From assembly GCA_028868515.1 (NCBI GenBank), contig JAGWUI010000009.1, positions 1-64,000 of the forward strand: a DNA stretch of 64,000 nt. Direction: 5' to 3'. Below are positions 47,481 through 59,290 of the stretch, one piece after another. The position numbers and the translations under genes are program-made. Every line of letters begins with the position of its first letter. Positions within the stretch are counted from its first letter, which is position 1. The notes beneath the pieces were generated by a model. It ran no database searches. It was given only the letters and a program-made list of their open reading frames with translations, and was not told where the DNA came from. This stretch comes from Gammaproteobacteria bacterium. Its GTDB lineage: Bacteria > Pseudomonadota > Gammaproteobacteria > Pseudomonadales > Moraxellaceae.

Positions 47481-48332
47481 ATGAGTGAAAAACTGCAAAA
47501 AGTCCTTGCTCGCGTCGGCTTAGGCTCACGTCGCTACATGGAAGAAGTTATTGCAGCTGGGCGAGTCAGTATCAATGGACGCATCGCGGCTGTTGGTGAG
47601 CGCGTAGAGCCGACGGATGAACTCCGTATCGATGGCCGTAAAATCGTGCATCAGTCTGAAGAGGAAACTCGTCGCCGCGTATTGGTGTACTACAAGCCAG
47701 AAGGTGAAATTTGTTCACGTACTGACCCAGAAGGTCGTGTCACGGTCTTTGAGCAACTTCCACAAATTGCAAATGATCGCTGGGTTATGGTCGGTCGTTT
47801 GGACATCAACAGTACTGGGCTACTGATGTTTACCAATGACGGTGAGTTGGCAAATAAATTGATGCATCCATCCAGTGAAATCGAACGTGAATACGCCGTG
47901 CGCGTGATGGGTACAGTGACTCCACAGATCGTCACTACGCTGACAACGGGTGTTGAACTCGAAGACGGCCCAGCAAAATTTGAGTCATTTAAAGAAATCG
48001 GTGGCGATGGGATTAACCGTTGGTATCAGGTTGTCGTGAAAGAAGGTCGTAACCGCGAAGTTCGTCGTCTGTTTGAATCACAAGAGCTCAAAGTCAGCCG
48101 CCTACTCCGTACTCGTTATGGCACGGTGATTCTGCCTCGCGAATTACGTACTGGTCGCTGGATGGAACTCGATAAGCATGACATCGAAAATCTAGTCAAT
48201 AGCGTCAAACTGAAACCACGTATCGGCACTGGTCTATATGGTATGGCAAAACGCCGTGCTGAACGTCACCAAGAAAACCCACTTCCAGCACGTCGCGGTG
48301 GCTATCTCAGACAGCAAAAACGCGAAGAATAA
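47481..48332 (+). CDS. rluB: 23S rRNA pseudouridine(2605) synthase RluB
   Basis: A 283-residue pseudouridine synthase of the RsuA/RluB group. An S4 domain comes first (KLQKVLARVGLGSRRYMEEV), then the catalytic Asp in VGRLDINSTGLLMFTNDGE and the KEGRNREVRRLFES motif. The Lys/Arg-rich C-terminal tail (AKRRAERHQENPLPARRGG) binds RNA. AGG lies seven bases ahead of the ATG. RluB is favoured over RluE/RsuA by the scpAB neighbours and tail. Confidence 0.93.
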   Translation: MSEKLQKVLARVGLGSRRYMEEVIAAGRVSINGRIAAVGERVEPTDELRIDGRKIVHQSEEETRRRVLVYYKPEGEICSRTDPEGRVTVFEQLPQIANDRWVMVGRLDINSTGLLMFTNDGELANKLMHPSSEIEREYAVRVMGTVTPQIVTTLTTGVELEDGPAKFESFKEIGGDGINRWYQVVVKEGRNREVRRLFESQELKVSRLLRTRYGTVILPRELRTGRWMELDKHDIENLVNSVKLKPRIGTGLYGMAKRRAERHQENPLPARRGGYLRQQKREE

Positions 48333-48406
48333 GTGATCAACGACATTAGCTCAAATCTGACTTGGCGTGTGGTTTTCTACACGCTGAGTTGATTCTTCAA
48401 AAATCA

Positions 48407-49144
48407 TTAAGAAAAATAACGTTGTAATCCTTTCAACAGCAAATCGCTTTCAATTCTAATCTCATTCGGCACATCCAAGAATCCCTGAATAAGCTCTGCA
48501 TCCCCACCCGTCAAGACCAACTGACGTGATGGCTCGTGGCGCACTAATTTTTCAATTGCACCCACCAAACCTAATAAAATCCCATGATGCACCGCATCTT
48601 GTGTATTACGTCCCGCAGATAAATCACTAAATGCACCTTCAGGCACTTGCACACGCCTTGTACCCTGCGCCAATGCCTCACGTTGCAAATAAAAACTCGG
48701 CAGAATATAACCACCTAAATGCTTCTCATCATCCAGCAAATCCAGCGTCAGCGCAGTGCCGCAGCCCACAATACAAAAATTCTTATGCTGCCCCGATAAT
48801 GCTAAAACCTGCAACCAACGATCTATACCCAGCTTTTCAATATGATCATAACCCGTGATAAGGCCATGTGATGTCGCCAAAACTTGTGCAAACTCAACAG
48901 GTGTATTCAGTGGCGCAAGTGATCGTTTAATCCGTTGATTCGCCTGACTATCCAGCACAGATGACACCCCAACAAACGATGCTTGATAGCTACTGAAACG
49001 ATCGACCAAGCCCAATAACAAATCAGCAGGCGATTGAAGATGTAGCTCTGCGCCAGACGCTATAAGCTCATCCCCTTGCGTCAGCCAATACTTGAGTCGA
49101 GTATTACCGAGGTCAATCCAAAGCTTGCGTGAATTTTGGGTCAA
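48407..49144 (-). CDS. coaX: Type III pantothenate kinase
   Basis: A 245-residue CoaX, the first step of coenzyme A synthesis. ASKHA-fold motifs: phosphate loop LWIDLGNTRLKYWL, LGIDRWLQVLAL, and the CGTALTLDLLDDEKHLGGYILP segment. In Acinetobacter coaX follows birA, but here birA is 10 kb away. It is convergent with rluB; a weak hairpin (48365-48384) lies between them. Confidence 0.94.
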   Translation of the reverse strand: MTQNSRKLWIDLGNTRLKYWLTQGDELIASGAELHLQSPADLLLGLVDRFSSYQASFVGVSSVLDSQANQRIKRSLAPLNTPVEFAQVLATSHGLITGYDHIEKLGIDRWLQVLALSGQHKNFCIVGCGTALTLDLLDDEKHLGGYILPSFYLQREALAQGTRRVQVPEGAFSDLSAGRNTQDAVHHGILLGLVGAIEKLVRHEPSRQLVLTGGDAELIQGFLDVPNEIRIESDLLLKGLQRYFS

Positions 49145-49164
49145 TCACATTTCTCCGTTTATTT

Positions 49165-49416
49165 TTATATAACTTCAAAATCTTGGGGTTGGACACCAAT
49201 GATATGGATATTTGAAGAACCATTACCAAGCTCCCATATTTTTTCAATAAAAGCTCTGCCATCCCTAATTTCAGTGATCTCAAAAACATCATTTATCATT
49301 GAGTTCAAATCAGATACCTCATCCTCTGGTAAACCACGAGTAATATCTGGATTTATACTTAATAGTTTAACTCTTGTACCAACAAACGCACTTTTCCCAT
49401 GACAATCGACGATCAT
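49165..49416 (-). CDS. Hypothetical protein, 83 aa
   Basis: A short acidic protein that was not recognised. It contains VDCHGKSAFVGTRVKLLSIN and, near the end, NIHIIGVQPQDFEVI, which read like a small mixed alpha/beta fold. The start at 49416 gives AGGA nine bases upstream; ATG 49425 directly abuts that site. It lies between ligA (54 bases) and coaX (20 bases), same strand as both, and is probably co-transcribed. No function is proposed. Confidence 0.7.
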   Translation of the reverse strand: MIVDCHGKSAFVGTRVKLLSINPDITRGLPEDEVSDLNSMINDVFEITEIRDGRAFIEKIWELGNGSSNIHIIGVQPQDFEVI

Positions 49417-49470
49417 GAATAGCATTCCTTTAACCAGTAAAATTACTATGCACTTGGTTTAAAAAATTCA

Positions 49471-51615
<2,145 letters not shown>

Positions 51616-51747
51616 TTAAGCAGCAAAACTGAGATTTATGCACCATATACGAACGGTACAACGACTACGTCATTTTCTGTGATTAGCGCTATCGATTCAA
51701 GTTAGATCATAGATACAAAAACATTAAAAACCAAAATCCAGACATAA

Positions 51748-51773
51748 AAAAGGACAGCATTTGCTATCCTTTC
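51748..51773 (-). terminator. Terminator after lipase gene
   Basis: On the minus strand, aaaggatagca, short loop, tgctgtccttt then a T-run: an 11-base stem with one mismatch. It lies 26 bases past the lipase stop. Confidence 0.85.
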
Positions 51774-51798
51774 TCATATCTTTCGCTAGAGCTAAAAA

Positions 51799-52794
51799 TT
51801 ACAATCCCACATTTTTCAAACGATTTGCCTGATTACGGAACAACGTCACTGGACTGGCTTCCAGTGGAGAAACCAGACCCAAGAACAAATTCACTTCATC
51901 CAAATGATTCTGGAAATAATTATCACGAATCACTGTGCCTAAGTGACTAGAGCACTGTCCAACCAAGCCATCACTTGCACCAGGGATCAATACACTGGTT
52001 AGACCCAAGAAATAATCTGCTGGATTTAAGGGATTGGTGAACACACCTGTCCCACCCCACGAGTAATACTTGATACCGTTTACCGAGGCAGCGCCTTGAC
52101 CGCATTTTGTTGTCGGCATGCCTTGTGGAAATTGAGCGTTATATGAAGCCATGCCTGATGATGTAAGCTGATTCAAGCCTGCAAGCGAACTTTGACTGTA
52201 CTGCTGACCTGATGACAGATCCAGTAATGAAAAGAACGCATTCATTCCACCAGAAATCACAGGCGTTAAAAGACCACCTAACACAGGAACTTGCGTCACG
52301 CTTTTTACTGTATCAGCCACTGGAGATCCAAGGTTTGGACCTGCAACACCCGTGACAGAAGCCACGTTATTTGGCATGGTTGCTGCGACATAACGTGAAT
52401 CAAGAACGCCTTGACTATGTCCAATCAAATTGACTTTTTGCGCACCCGTAATTGCCAAGATTTGATTCACTTGACTACGTAACTGCTCACCACGAACATA
52501 AGAAGAATCAAAAGAAGCAACTTGAGTCGCAAAAACCGTTGCACCATTTGAAGTCAAATCAGCATTAATCCCATAAAAATACTGACCAATCGTCAACCCA
52601 CCAATCGCTGTAAACCCACCCATTCCATGCGCCATTACCAAAGGATATTTGGTTTTTGCGTAGGTTGAGGTGACTGTCGCACTACCAGCAGCTTTACAGC
52701 CTGATGTGCTACAGAATTGATAAGTTGCGGTTGTTGCCGAAGCCAGTGATGAAGCAAGCAAGCTTCCAACCAATACGAGTGCAGATCGTTTCAT
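51799..52794 (-). CDS. lipA: Secreted triacylglycerol lipase, family I
   Basis: A 331-residue secreted lipase of bacterial family I (Pseudomonas type). The signal peptide is MKRSALVLVGSLLASSLASA. The mature part has oxyanion HGMGGFTAIGG, the nucleophile Ser in VNLIGHSQGVLDSRYVA, Asp in GASDGLVGQCSSHLG and the distal His in that segment or NHLDEVN. Two cysteines (in TKCGQG and LVGQCSS) fit the family disulphide. Start 52794 follows AAGGAAATAACG; an ATG 13 codons up is unlikely. Such lipases need the LipB foldase, which is not next to it. It interrupts the ligA-zipA-smc order and is followed by a good terminator. Confidence 0.93.
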   Translation of the reverse strand: MKRSALVLVGSLLASSLASATTATYQFCSTSGCKAAGSATVTSTYAKTKYPLVMAHGMGGFTAIGGLTIGQYFYGINADLTSNGATVFATQVASFDSSYVRGEQLRSQVNQILAITGAQKVNLIGHSQGVLDSRYVAATMPNNVASVTGVAGPNLGSPVADTVKSVTQVPVLGGLLTPVISGGMNAFFSLLDLSSGQQYSQSSLAGLNQLTSSGMASYNAQFPQGMPTTKCGQGAASVNGIKYYSWGGTGVFTNPLNPADYFLGLTSVLIPGASDGLVGQCSSHLGTVIRDNYFQNHLDEVNLFLGLVSPLEASPVTLFRNQANRLKNVGL

Positions 52795-53049
52795 CGTTAT
52801 TTCCTTTCTATCATTAGTATAATTTTTGTTCACACGCTGTGTGATTCAGTCAACCTTGTGACTGGACGATTTTTGCACAGTATTAAAAAAATTGAACAAA
52901 AACCAGACAAGTGGACAAAAAGTGAACTAGTCGACAAAAAAAGAAGAAGGCTGAATTTGCTGTTAGAAATCAGATCCAAAATACTTCACGCAAAAAAAGC
53001 CACCAAGATATTTCATCTTAATGGCTTAATATGACTTAAGTTTTGACAT

Positions 53050-53250
53050 CTTCTCTCTTTAGAAGGCTATGTACTTATTAATAGTGCTTTTGCTTTGAAG
53101 TCTTCCTCTTCAAGGGGAAGATTTAGATGGGGATGGTTTTGATTTTACTCTAAAAGCACCCCCCATCCCGACCTTCCCCCTCAGGGGAAGGAGACAAGCA
53201 TTCTAGCTATTTCTAATTTCAACTATTAATACATAGCTTTTAGAAAAAAG
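53050..53250. repeat. Nested inverted repeat, about 200 bp, upstream of lipase / 3' of zipA
   Basis: Inner arms: cttcctcttcaaggggaaga from 53103 and, on the minus strand, cttcccctgagggggaaggt from the other end at 53191, with gatggggatgg-type continuations. Outer arms: aaggctatgtacttattaat (about 53072-53083 region) and, on the minus strand, aaagctatgtattaatagtt (53221-53246). It lies in the 478-base gap between lipA and zipA. No gene is seen; the left part of the gap is lipA promoter sequence. It may be a MITE-like or REPIN-like insertion. Confidence 0.7.
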
Positions 53251-53272
53251 AGGATTAGAAGAGATTTGAAAT

Positions 53273-54388
53273 TTAACGTGATGGTCTGAAATCCAAAACC
53301 TGATGACGATAATGCCCTTTGAGCTGCTCACTCAGTAAATTCATTTCATCATCGAGTAAGTGTGCATAACACTCTTGGCTTAAACGTTGTGCTGTACTCA
53401 TCATCATATCGAAACCTTGTAAAGGCTTAATCCCTGGCAAAGCTAAGAAAAATGACAATCCATCAAAATTTTCCTGCTCCATCGTATCCAGATCAAATCC
53501 TGCGGGACCTTCCTGAGTATATTTCAAGACGCTGAACATCATTGCGCCCTCACCCGTTGCCTCCTCGAATCGGTGAAATAAATCCATTTCCCCAAAACGC
53601 AGTCCATATTTACGCAGAAGTCGAAGCACTGTACGTCCCTCTAATGGACGACCGCTTTTTGGCAATAAGTGAATCGCAATAATCTGCTCAGCTTGCACCA
53701 AAATGCTGTCTTCTTCACTGCGTGTATGTTCTGCGAGATGATCATTAATCAGCGCACTTTCACCTTCCCATTCAGCAAGTTGCCGTGTTTCGATCACTTG
53801 TGCCAATGCTTCTGGGCTGACAACGGTGTGCGGCATTAACGAATCATAAACTTGGTTGAGATCAGAAATAATATCGCCATGACGACCCATTTCTTCAATC
53901 GTAGTCGCCTGTGCCAAATCATCTAACATCGCATCCAGAGCACTATGATTCTGAACATCGTGATTTTGAACATCATAATCTTGCTTTTCATCTGCATGTG
54001 ACGTTGCAGCCAATTGTTCTGATTCAGTATTTACCAATACTGGAATATCTAGCTGAGGCGTCACGAATGCTGGAGATTCAGAAGATTCAACATCAACAGC
54101 TCGCTCATCCAATGTCGGATGAATACGTGCCTGCTGATGATTATGCTGATTAATCGTTTGAGTAATAAAATCATTAGCAGAAATAACAGGCGCAATTTGA
54201 GCAGGCTCAGATACAGATGATGCATCGGATTCAATTTGTGGCGCAGCAACAGGTATCGATTCGCTTACTTTTGCAGCCTTACTTTTTGCTACGCTATTGG
54301 CAGCAAATTTCGGCTGAATCATCATATATAAACCGATTAGGATCAGAATGACAGCAACCAGTACTCCGAGTACAACGAGAATATCCAT
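53273..54388 (-). CDS. zipA: Cell division protein ZipA
   Basis: A 371-residue ZipA that tethers FtsZ to the membrane. One N-terminal membrane helix (ILVVLGVLVAVILILIGLYM) faces out, then a long acidic/Gln-rich flexible linker, and the C-terminal FtsZ-binding domain (residues about 235-365: ILVQAEQIIAIHLLPKSGRP through FDLDTMEQENFDGLSFFLAL). It is three bases after smc and in the smc-zipA-ligA order of Acinetobacter-like genomes. Confidence 0.94.
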   Translation of the reverse strand: MDILVVLGVLVAVILILIGLYMMIQPKFAANSVAKSKAAKVSESIPVAAPQIESDASSVSEPAQIAPVISANDFITQTINQHNHQQARIHPTLDERAVDVESSESPAFVTPQLDIPVLVNTESEQLAATSHADEKQDYDVQNHDVQNHSALDAMLDDLAQATTIEEMGRHGDIISDLNQVYDSLMPHTVVSPEALAQVIETRQLAEWEGESALINDHLAEHTRSEEDSILVQAEQIIAIHLLPKSGRPLEGRTVLRLLRKYGLRFGEMDLFHRFEEATGEGAMMFSVLKYTQEGPAGFDLDTMEQENFDGLSFFLALPGIKPLQGFDMMMSTAQRLSQECYAHLLDDEMNLLSEQLKGHYRHQVLDFRPSR

Positions 54389-54391
54389 TGC

Positions 54392-57300
54392 TTAAACCCC
54401 TCCTGAAGCAACGAGCGACTCAGCCTCGTCTAAGTTTACGGCGACTAGTTTAGAAATCCCTGCTTCTGGCATTGTTACGCCCATTAATTCACCTGCCATC
54501 ATCATTGCTAACTTATTATGGGTAATGTATATGAATTGAACACTTGTAGACAGGTCTTTTACCAATCGACAAAATCTTGCAACGTTTGCATCGTCTAACG
54601 GTGCATCCACTTCATCCAGCAAACAAAAAGGTGCTGGATTTAATTTAAAGATCGCAAAAACTAAGGATAAAGCAGTTAATGCTTTTTCGCCACCCGATAA
54701 TAGCGCGATACTGCTATTCCGTTTACCGGGTGGTTGAGCCATAAAGCGCACACCAGATTGCCAGCCATCTTCCAGAATCAGTTTCGCCTCACCACCACCA
54801 AAAACTTTTGGAAAAAGCTGTTGTAGCTCACCATTTACCTGCTCGAAGGTCGCCATAAATAGGCTACGTGTCTCACGATCAATGGTCTGCATCGCATCAT
54901 CAAGCTGAGCTAACGTTTGATTAAGGTCATCCATCTGATGCTTGAGTTCATCGAATCGCGCAGTCACCTCAGCCAGCTCCGCTGGTGCTGCAAGATTTAA
55001 CTCGCCAAGACGTTGAATCGCATGGTCTAACTGTACCAAATCCGCTTGCAAAACCGCTTCTGGTTTATCCGACAATTCCGCTTTTTGATTCAAATCAGGA
55101 ACTAATGCTTCAATACTCACGAACTGTTCTGCTAACTGAGCAAGATGACTTTTTTCGGACTGCCAAGCCAAACGGGTTTGTTCAAGCTCATCACGCAATG
55201 TCGATTCCGCTCGGGTTTGAATCTGACGGTCATGCTCAAGTTGTTGTAGCGCAATCTGAGCTTCTTTCAAATCTGTTTGGCGGGTTTGCCACAGCTTATC
55301 AGCCGCTTGAGCAGCATGTTCACACTCAAGCAATGCATCAGATAATTTCGGCAACTCAGCCTGAACTTGCTGTAATTCTGTATGGATACTCGCTTGCTCA
55401 TCCACCAGACGACTTTGCTGAAATATCGAACGATCCAAAGCGGTATTGAGGGATTCAATTCGAATCTGGCGCGTTTGAATTTCTAATTCATTCGCTTGTT
55501 GTTGCATCCTCAATTGCTGAATTTGCATCGTCGTTTGGCTGAGATTCTGTTGTGCTGCACTTGCTTCTTGTTCTCGACTTGCAACTTGCGCCAAGAGTGG
55601 ATTTAACCGAATGTCTAATGCAGCTTGCTCATACTGCACATCATTCAATCGTTCCATATCCTCTTGCTGACTGGATACGAGTAATGCCAACTGCCCACGT
55701 TGATTCTCAATCTGCCCTTGCTGAGATTGCAGCTTACTTTCTAGTCGTGCACGAGACAGTGCCAATGCCTGCTGCTGTTGCTTTGCGGCATTGATCTTGG
55801 CCACACATTCTTGTTGCTGACGATGATCATCCGCGTACTGCTGCTCAATCTGTTTTAACTGCTCAACTGCATCTGTCAGCGTGCGCTCACTATCCGCAAT
55901 TTCCGCATTTAATGACTCCAAGCGTAAACGTCTCGCCAGCACACCATTTTGATGTGCAGATTCTAAAGACACACCCTCGGTACGCGCCAAATCAATCGCC
56001 CAGTCTGCACCAACCCAGTGACCGTCTAATGAAATAATGGACTGATAAGACGTCAATTGACCTTGTAATTGATACGCTTCATGACGTGCATCGACGACAC
56101 TCCAATGACGCCAAATCGACAACTGTGGTTCAACAAACCATGATGCAAACGGCGCAGCGCCTTCCAATACTTCAAAATCAACTGGAACATTCTGATCCGA
56201 TAATGTTCGGTGAATATTTCGCCCCACAGGCTCAGTCGCATCAACATGTGCTTTTAGCCATTGTCCCAAGACGGTTTCAATTAACCCCAGATGTGGACGC
56301 CCTTGATCTGAAATATGCAATTGATCGATTAATCGATTCCCATCAGGCTCTGATGCGTTTTGAGAGTGACTTTGTGATTGATTGTGTCCATTTTTCTTGG
56401 CATTTGGCTGCTCTTGTAACGCCAAGAGTGCACGTTGCTCACCGCGTAAACCCTCATGTTTTTGGCTTAATTCCCGCTGAAGATTACGGCAAGTCGCTCG
56501 AATCTGCTCGCTCTGTTGCACGCGCTCTTGAACAGCCTGTTGCTCACTTTGTAATTTGATTAGCGCTTGAGTGACTTCTTCGAACTGTTGATCAATATCA
56601 AATAACTCATCCGTCAAGGCTGTCGGATCAAGCTGAGCAACGGCCTGTTCTAATTGCGCAATTTGTGCAGCCTGACGACTTTGCTGACGGGTAATATTGT
56701 CTTGCTCTCGAACTAACTCAGCGCGCTTTTGCTGGCTAGACTGAATGCGCTCACGAATACTTTGTAACTCTTGATGAGTACGTCGTGCATGCTCCTGCAT
56801 ATCTGGAAGCTGTATTTCCAATGCAGACATGGATTGTAGTAATGATTGGCGACGCGGTTGACTTTGATCATGCGTCACAATCAAATCTGCGAGCACCGCT
56901 TTGTCATGATTAATTTGATTAGTTAAAGCATCGTGCTGCGCTGCCAGACTTGCAGAACGCTCATGAAGCCGCGAGGCGGTTTGCTGATGTTGTGATAAAT
57001 TCGCTGATGCGCTCTGGCGAAGCCGTTCAGCCTCCTGCCATGCCAATTGCAGAGGTTGCGACTCTGCGAGCAGTTGTGACAGCCGCGCGGATTGTTGCTG
57101 AACTGCCGAATCCAGATCATTCAGCGTACTGCGCAAACTTCGGTATTGATCACCTAATTGAGTCAGCGTCGTCGTGTGCCCAGCTTGTCGCGTCGCCGTC
57201 GCAAAATATTGCGCAGTCCATAATGACAACTGTGCGAAGCGGCGCTCCTCAACTAATTTCTTATGCTTTAACGCAGCTTGGCTTTGTCGCTCAAGTGCTC

Positions 57301-57916
57301 GTTGGCGACGTCCAAGTTCATCCGCTAAATCCTGCAAGCGAGACAAATTCAGCCGAGTATCATCAAGATGCTGCTGCGTTTCTTTTCGCCGCGCCTGATA
57401 GCGCGATACACCTGCCGCTTCTTCAATAAATACCCGCAAATCTTCTGGTTTGGCTTCCACCAGACGATTAATCATACCTTGCTCAATCACCGCATAAGAG
57501 CGCGGCCCTAAGCCTGTACCCAAGAAAATATCAGTAATATCACGGCGGCGGCAGCGCGTACCATTGAGATAATAATCTGACCGTCCATCACGACTGACTT
57601 GGCGTCTGATCGACAGCTCACTATATGCGTTATATGCACCGCCTAACTTGCCAAATGTATTCTCGAAATGCAGTTCAACGCTGGCTTGCCCAATGGGTTT
57701 TTTGTTGACTGTTCCTGCAAAAATCACATCACTCATCGCTTCGCCGCGAAGCTGACGCGCAGAAGACTCACCCATCACCCAGCGAATCGCATCAATCACG
57801 TTCGATTTACCACAGCCGTTCGGCCCCACGACGGCAGTAAGGTCTTGCTTAAACGTTAAAGTGGTCGGATGTACAAAGGATTTAAAACCTGCCAAACGTA
57901 GACTACGCAGACGCAT
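54392..57916 (-). CDS. smc: Chromosome segregation protein SMC
   Basis: SMC, 1174 residues, the condensin ATPase. N-terminal Walker A is VVGPNGCGKSNVIDAIRWVMGE cut to its core (GPNGCGKSN); long coiled coils flank a hinge around residues 500-660 (GLIETVLGQWLKAHVDATEP); the C-terminus has signature LLSGGEKALTALSLVFAI and Walker B PFCLLDEVDAPLDDANV. Start 57916 (MRLRSLRLAGFKSF) has GAGG at good spacing; the frame opens seven codons earlier. Partners scpA and scpB are 7-9 kb away on the other strand. Confidence 0.97.
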   Translation of the reverse strand: MRLRSLRLAGFKSFVHPTTLTFKQDLTAVVGPNGCGKSNVIDAIRWVMGESSARQLRGEAMSDVIFAGTVNKKPIGQASVELHFENTFGKLGGAYNAYSELSIRRQVSRDGRSDYYLNGTRCRRRDITDIFLGTGLGPRSYAVIEQGMINRLVEAKPEDLRVFIEEAAGVSRYQARRKETQQHLDDTRLNLSRLQDLADELGRRQRALERQSQAALKHKKLVEERRFAQLSLWTAQYFATATRQAGHTTTLTQLGDQYRSLRSTLNDLDSAVQQQSARLSQLLAESQPLQLAWQEAERLRQSASANLSQHQQTASRLHERSASLAAQHDALTNQINHDKAVLADLIVTHDQSQPRRQSLLQSMSALEIQLPDMQEHARRTHQELQSIRERIQSSQQKRAELVREQDNITRQQSRQAAQIAQLEQAVAQLDPTALTDELFDIDQQFEEVTQALIKLQSEQQAVQERVQQSEQIRATCRNLQRELSQKHEGLRGEQRALLALQEQPNAKKNGHNQSQSHSQNASEPDGNRLIDQLHISDQGRPHLGLIETVLGQWLKAHVDATEPVGRNIHRTLSDQNVPVDFEVLEGAAPFASWFVEPQLSIWRHWSVVDARHEAYQLQGQLTSYQSIISLDGHWVGADWAIDLARTEGVSLESAHQNGVLARRLRLESLNAEIADSERTLTDAVEQLKQIEQQYADDHRQQQECVAKINAAKQQQQALALSRARLESKLQSQQGQIENQRGQLALLVSSQQEDMERLNDVQYEQAALDIRLNPLLAQVASREQEASAAQQNLSQTTMQIQQLRMQQQANELEIQTRQIRIESLNTALDRSIFQQSRLVDEQASIHTELQQVQAELPKLSDALLECEHAAQAADKLWQTRQTDLKEAQIALQQLEHDRQIQTRAESTLRDELEQTRLAWQSEKSHLAQLAEQFVSIEALVPDLNQKAELSDKPEAVLQADLVQLDHAIQRLGELNLAAPAELAEVTARFDELKHQMDDLNQTLAQLDDAMQTIDRETRSLFMATFEQVNGELQQLFPKVFGGGEAKLILEDGWQSGVRFMAQPPGKRNSSIALLSGGEKALTALSLVFAIFKLNPAPFCLLDEVDAPLDDANVARFCRLVKDLSTSVQFIYITHNKLAMMMAGELMGVTMPEAGISKLVAVNLDEAESLVASGGV

Positions 57917-57999
57917 AACGACCTCGTTTAGCATCATCTCGTTTGAACTGACGAATTAACTGTTGTGTTGACTGATGCATTGATGACACAAAACACAAA

Positions 58000-58029
58000 A
58001 GACGGCTTTGTCTATGCACAAAACCGTCT
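58000..58029 (-). terminator. Probable terminator after GntR gene
   Basis: On the minus strand agacggttttgt, loop, acaaagccgtct: a 12-base stem with one mismatch, followed by a T-rich but broken tail. It lies between the GntR-family gene and smc. Confidence 0.6.
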
Positions 58030-58084
58030 ATGTCATTTATCTTTCGCGCAATGATCTTTCGCACAATCAGCAATGCACCCAATG

Positions 58085-58786
58085 CTATTTCCCACGACGC
58101 GAACGCTGCGCCCAAGCCAATTCAATTTGCTTCATTCGCGCCAAAGAATCTAAAACTAGATTGCGCAAATGACGGCAAAAATCTTCCATAAAAATAGCAG
58201 ACTGCTCGCCTTTACGAATCAAAATCGCATCAATTACTAATTTAAATAGATCATACGCTTCTTGTAATTCACGCTTTGATGTATTCAATGTCAAAAAGTA
58301 ACTTCTGCGGAATGCAGGCAATAAATTATCAAAAATATCACGTAAATAAGCGTTACCAACTAACGTGTGTGTACTTTGCAAGAATGCAAAAACCGTATCG
58401 TAAAAATGCTCAATATCACCCGCTTTGACATGCACAGCTAATTCAACGAGCAATAGATTCATTCGCTCGCCATCCATTTGTCGCCACGCTTCGCTAGTTC
58501 GATGAACCATCGCACCCAACATCAACGTTCCCGCTTCAAATAACGACTTAATCTGCTGCACCGACAATTCAGAGACCATCGCACCACGGCGAGGATAGAT
58601 TTTAATTAAATAACTGCGCTCCAGAATCAACAATGCTTCGCGGACTGAGCCACGACTCACATTCAGATCCTTTGCGATACGCAACTCTTGGATGCGTTCG
58701 CCTTCGACCAATTCACCTGTAATAATTTGCTCGCCGATATGTCGTGCGATTTGTTCCGACAAACTTTCTGCCGCCAGAAAAGCCAT
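58085..58786 (-). CDS. GntR-family regulator (FCD/FadR subfamily)
   Basis: A 233-residue regulator. The N-terminal winged helix is SEQIARHIGEQIITGELVEG then RIAKDLNVSRGSVREALLIL, a GntR signature; the C-terminal all-helical FCD domain follows (IKSLFEAGTLMLGAMVHRTS to FMEDFCRHLRNLVLDSLARM). Start 58786 has AGGGG upstream; an ATG seven codons earlier is less likely. It precedes smc as in related genomes. The ligand, an organic acid or acyl-CoA in other members, is unknown. Confidence 0.92.
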   Translation of the reverse strand: MAFLAAESLSEQIARHIGEQIITGELVEGERIQELRIAKDLNVSRGSVREALLILERSYLIKIYPRRGAMVSELSVQQIKSLFEAGTLMLGAMVHRTSEAWRQMDGERMNLLLVELAVHVKAGDIEHFYDTVFAFLQSTHTLVGNAYLRDIFDNLLPAFRRSYFLTLNTSKRELQEAYDLFKLVIDAILIRKGEQSAIFMEDFCRHLRNLVLDSLARMKQIELAWAQRSRRGK

Positions 58787-59290
58787 ACAACCACCCCTAA
58801 GGACCATGCGCTAGGCAAACAAAAACCGATATGCATCAGACCATGTTATCTATCTGCGTTTTATCCAAAAACCACAACATCCAAAGACGATGCCGATGAG
58901 TATTTTAAACACGCATATATTACAACTTTGCAATTTAATTCATGGTCTTATACTGTTGTTTTGGTGTCACTTTGAGTCTCTAAACATCACGACTATTCAG
59001 TGATTACTCTTCGTTCAAAAATCAGATTAAGATTATGTACTATCGCAAACTTTGTATTTTCTTCCATGTACAATTGTCAGACAATAAATGTAAGAATACC
59101 AGCTTTATTCATTATTTTCCGATGAAACACTCTATATCTGAGTATGGCTCAAATATTGACTCGGCGTGATGAAAATTCCACAAGAAAATAGCCTATGATG
59201 TTTGCTCTATTCATCAAAAAAATCACTCTACTCTCAAATACTTTAGGATCATTGGATAGATCTTTTTTATGATCATCACTTCTTTATGGA
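58787..59290. other. Divergent intergenic region, GntR gene / birA
   Basis: About 500 AT-rich bases between divergent genes. No credible gene, repeat or strong hairpin was found. It presumably holds both promoters. Confidence 0.55.

Noticed and set aside
54985-57429. Antisense open frames of about 150 codons inside smc
   Set aside because: They follow from the codon bias of smc and show no start signals or recognisable domains.
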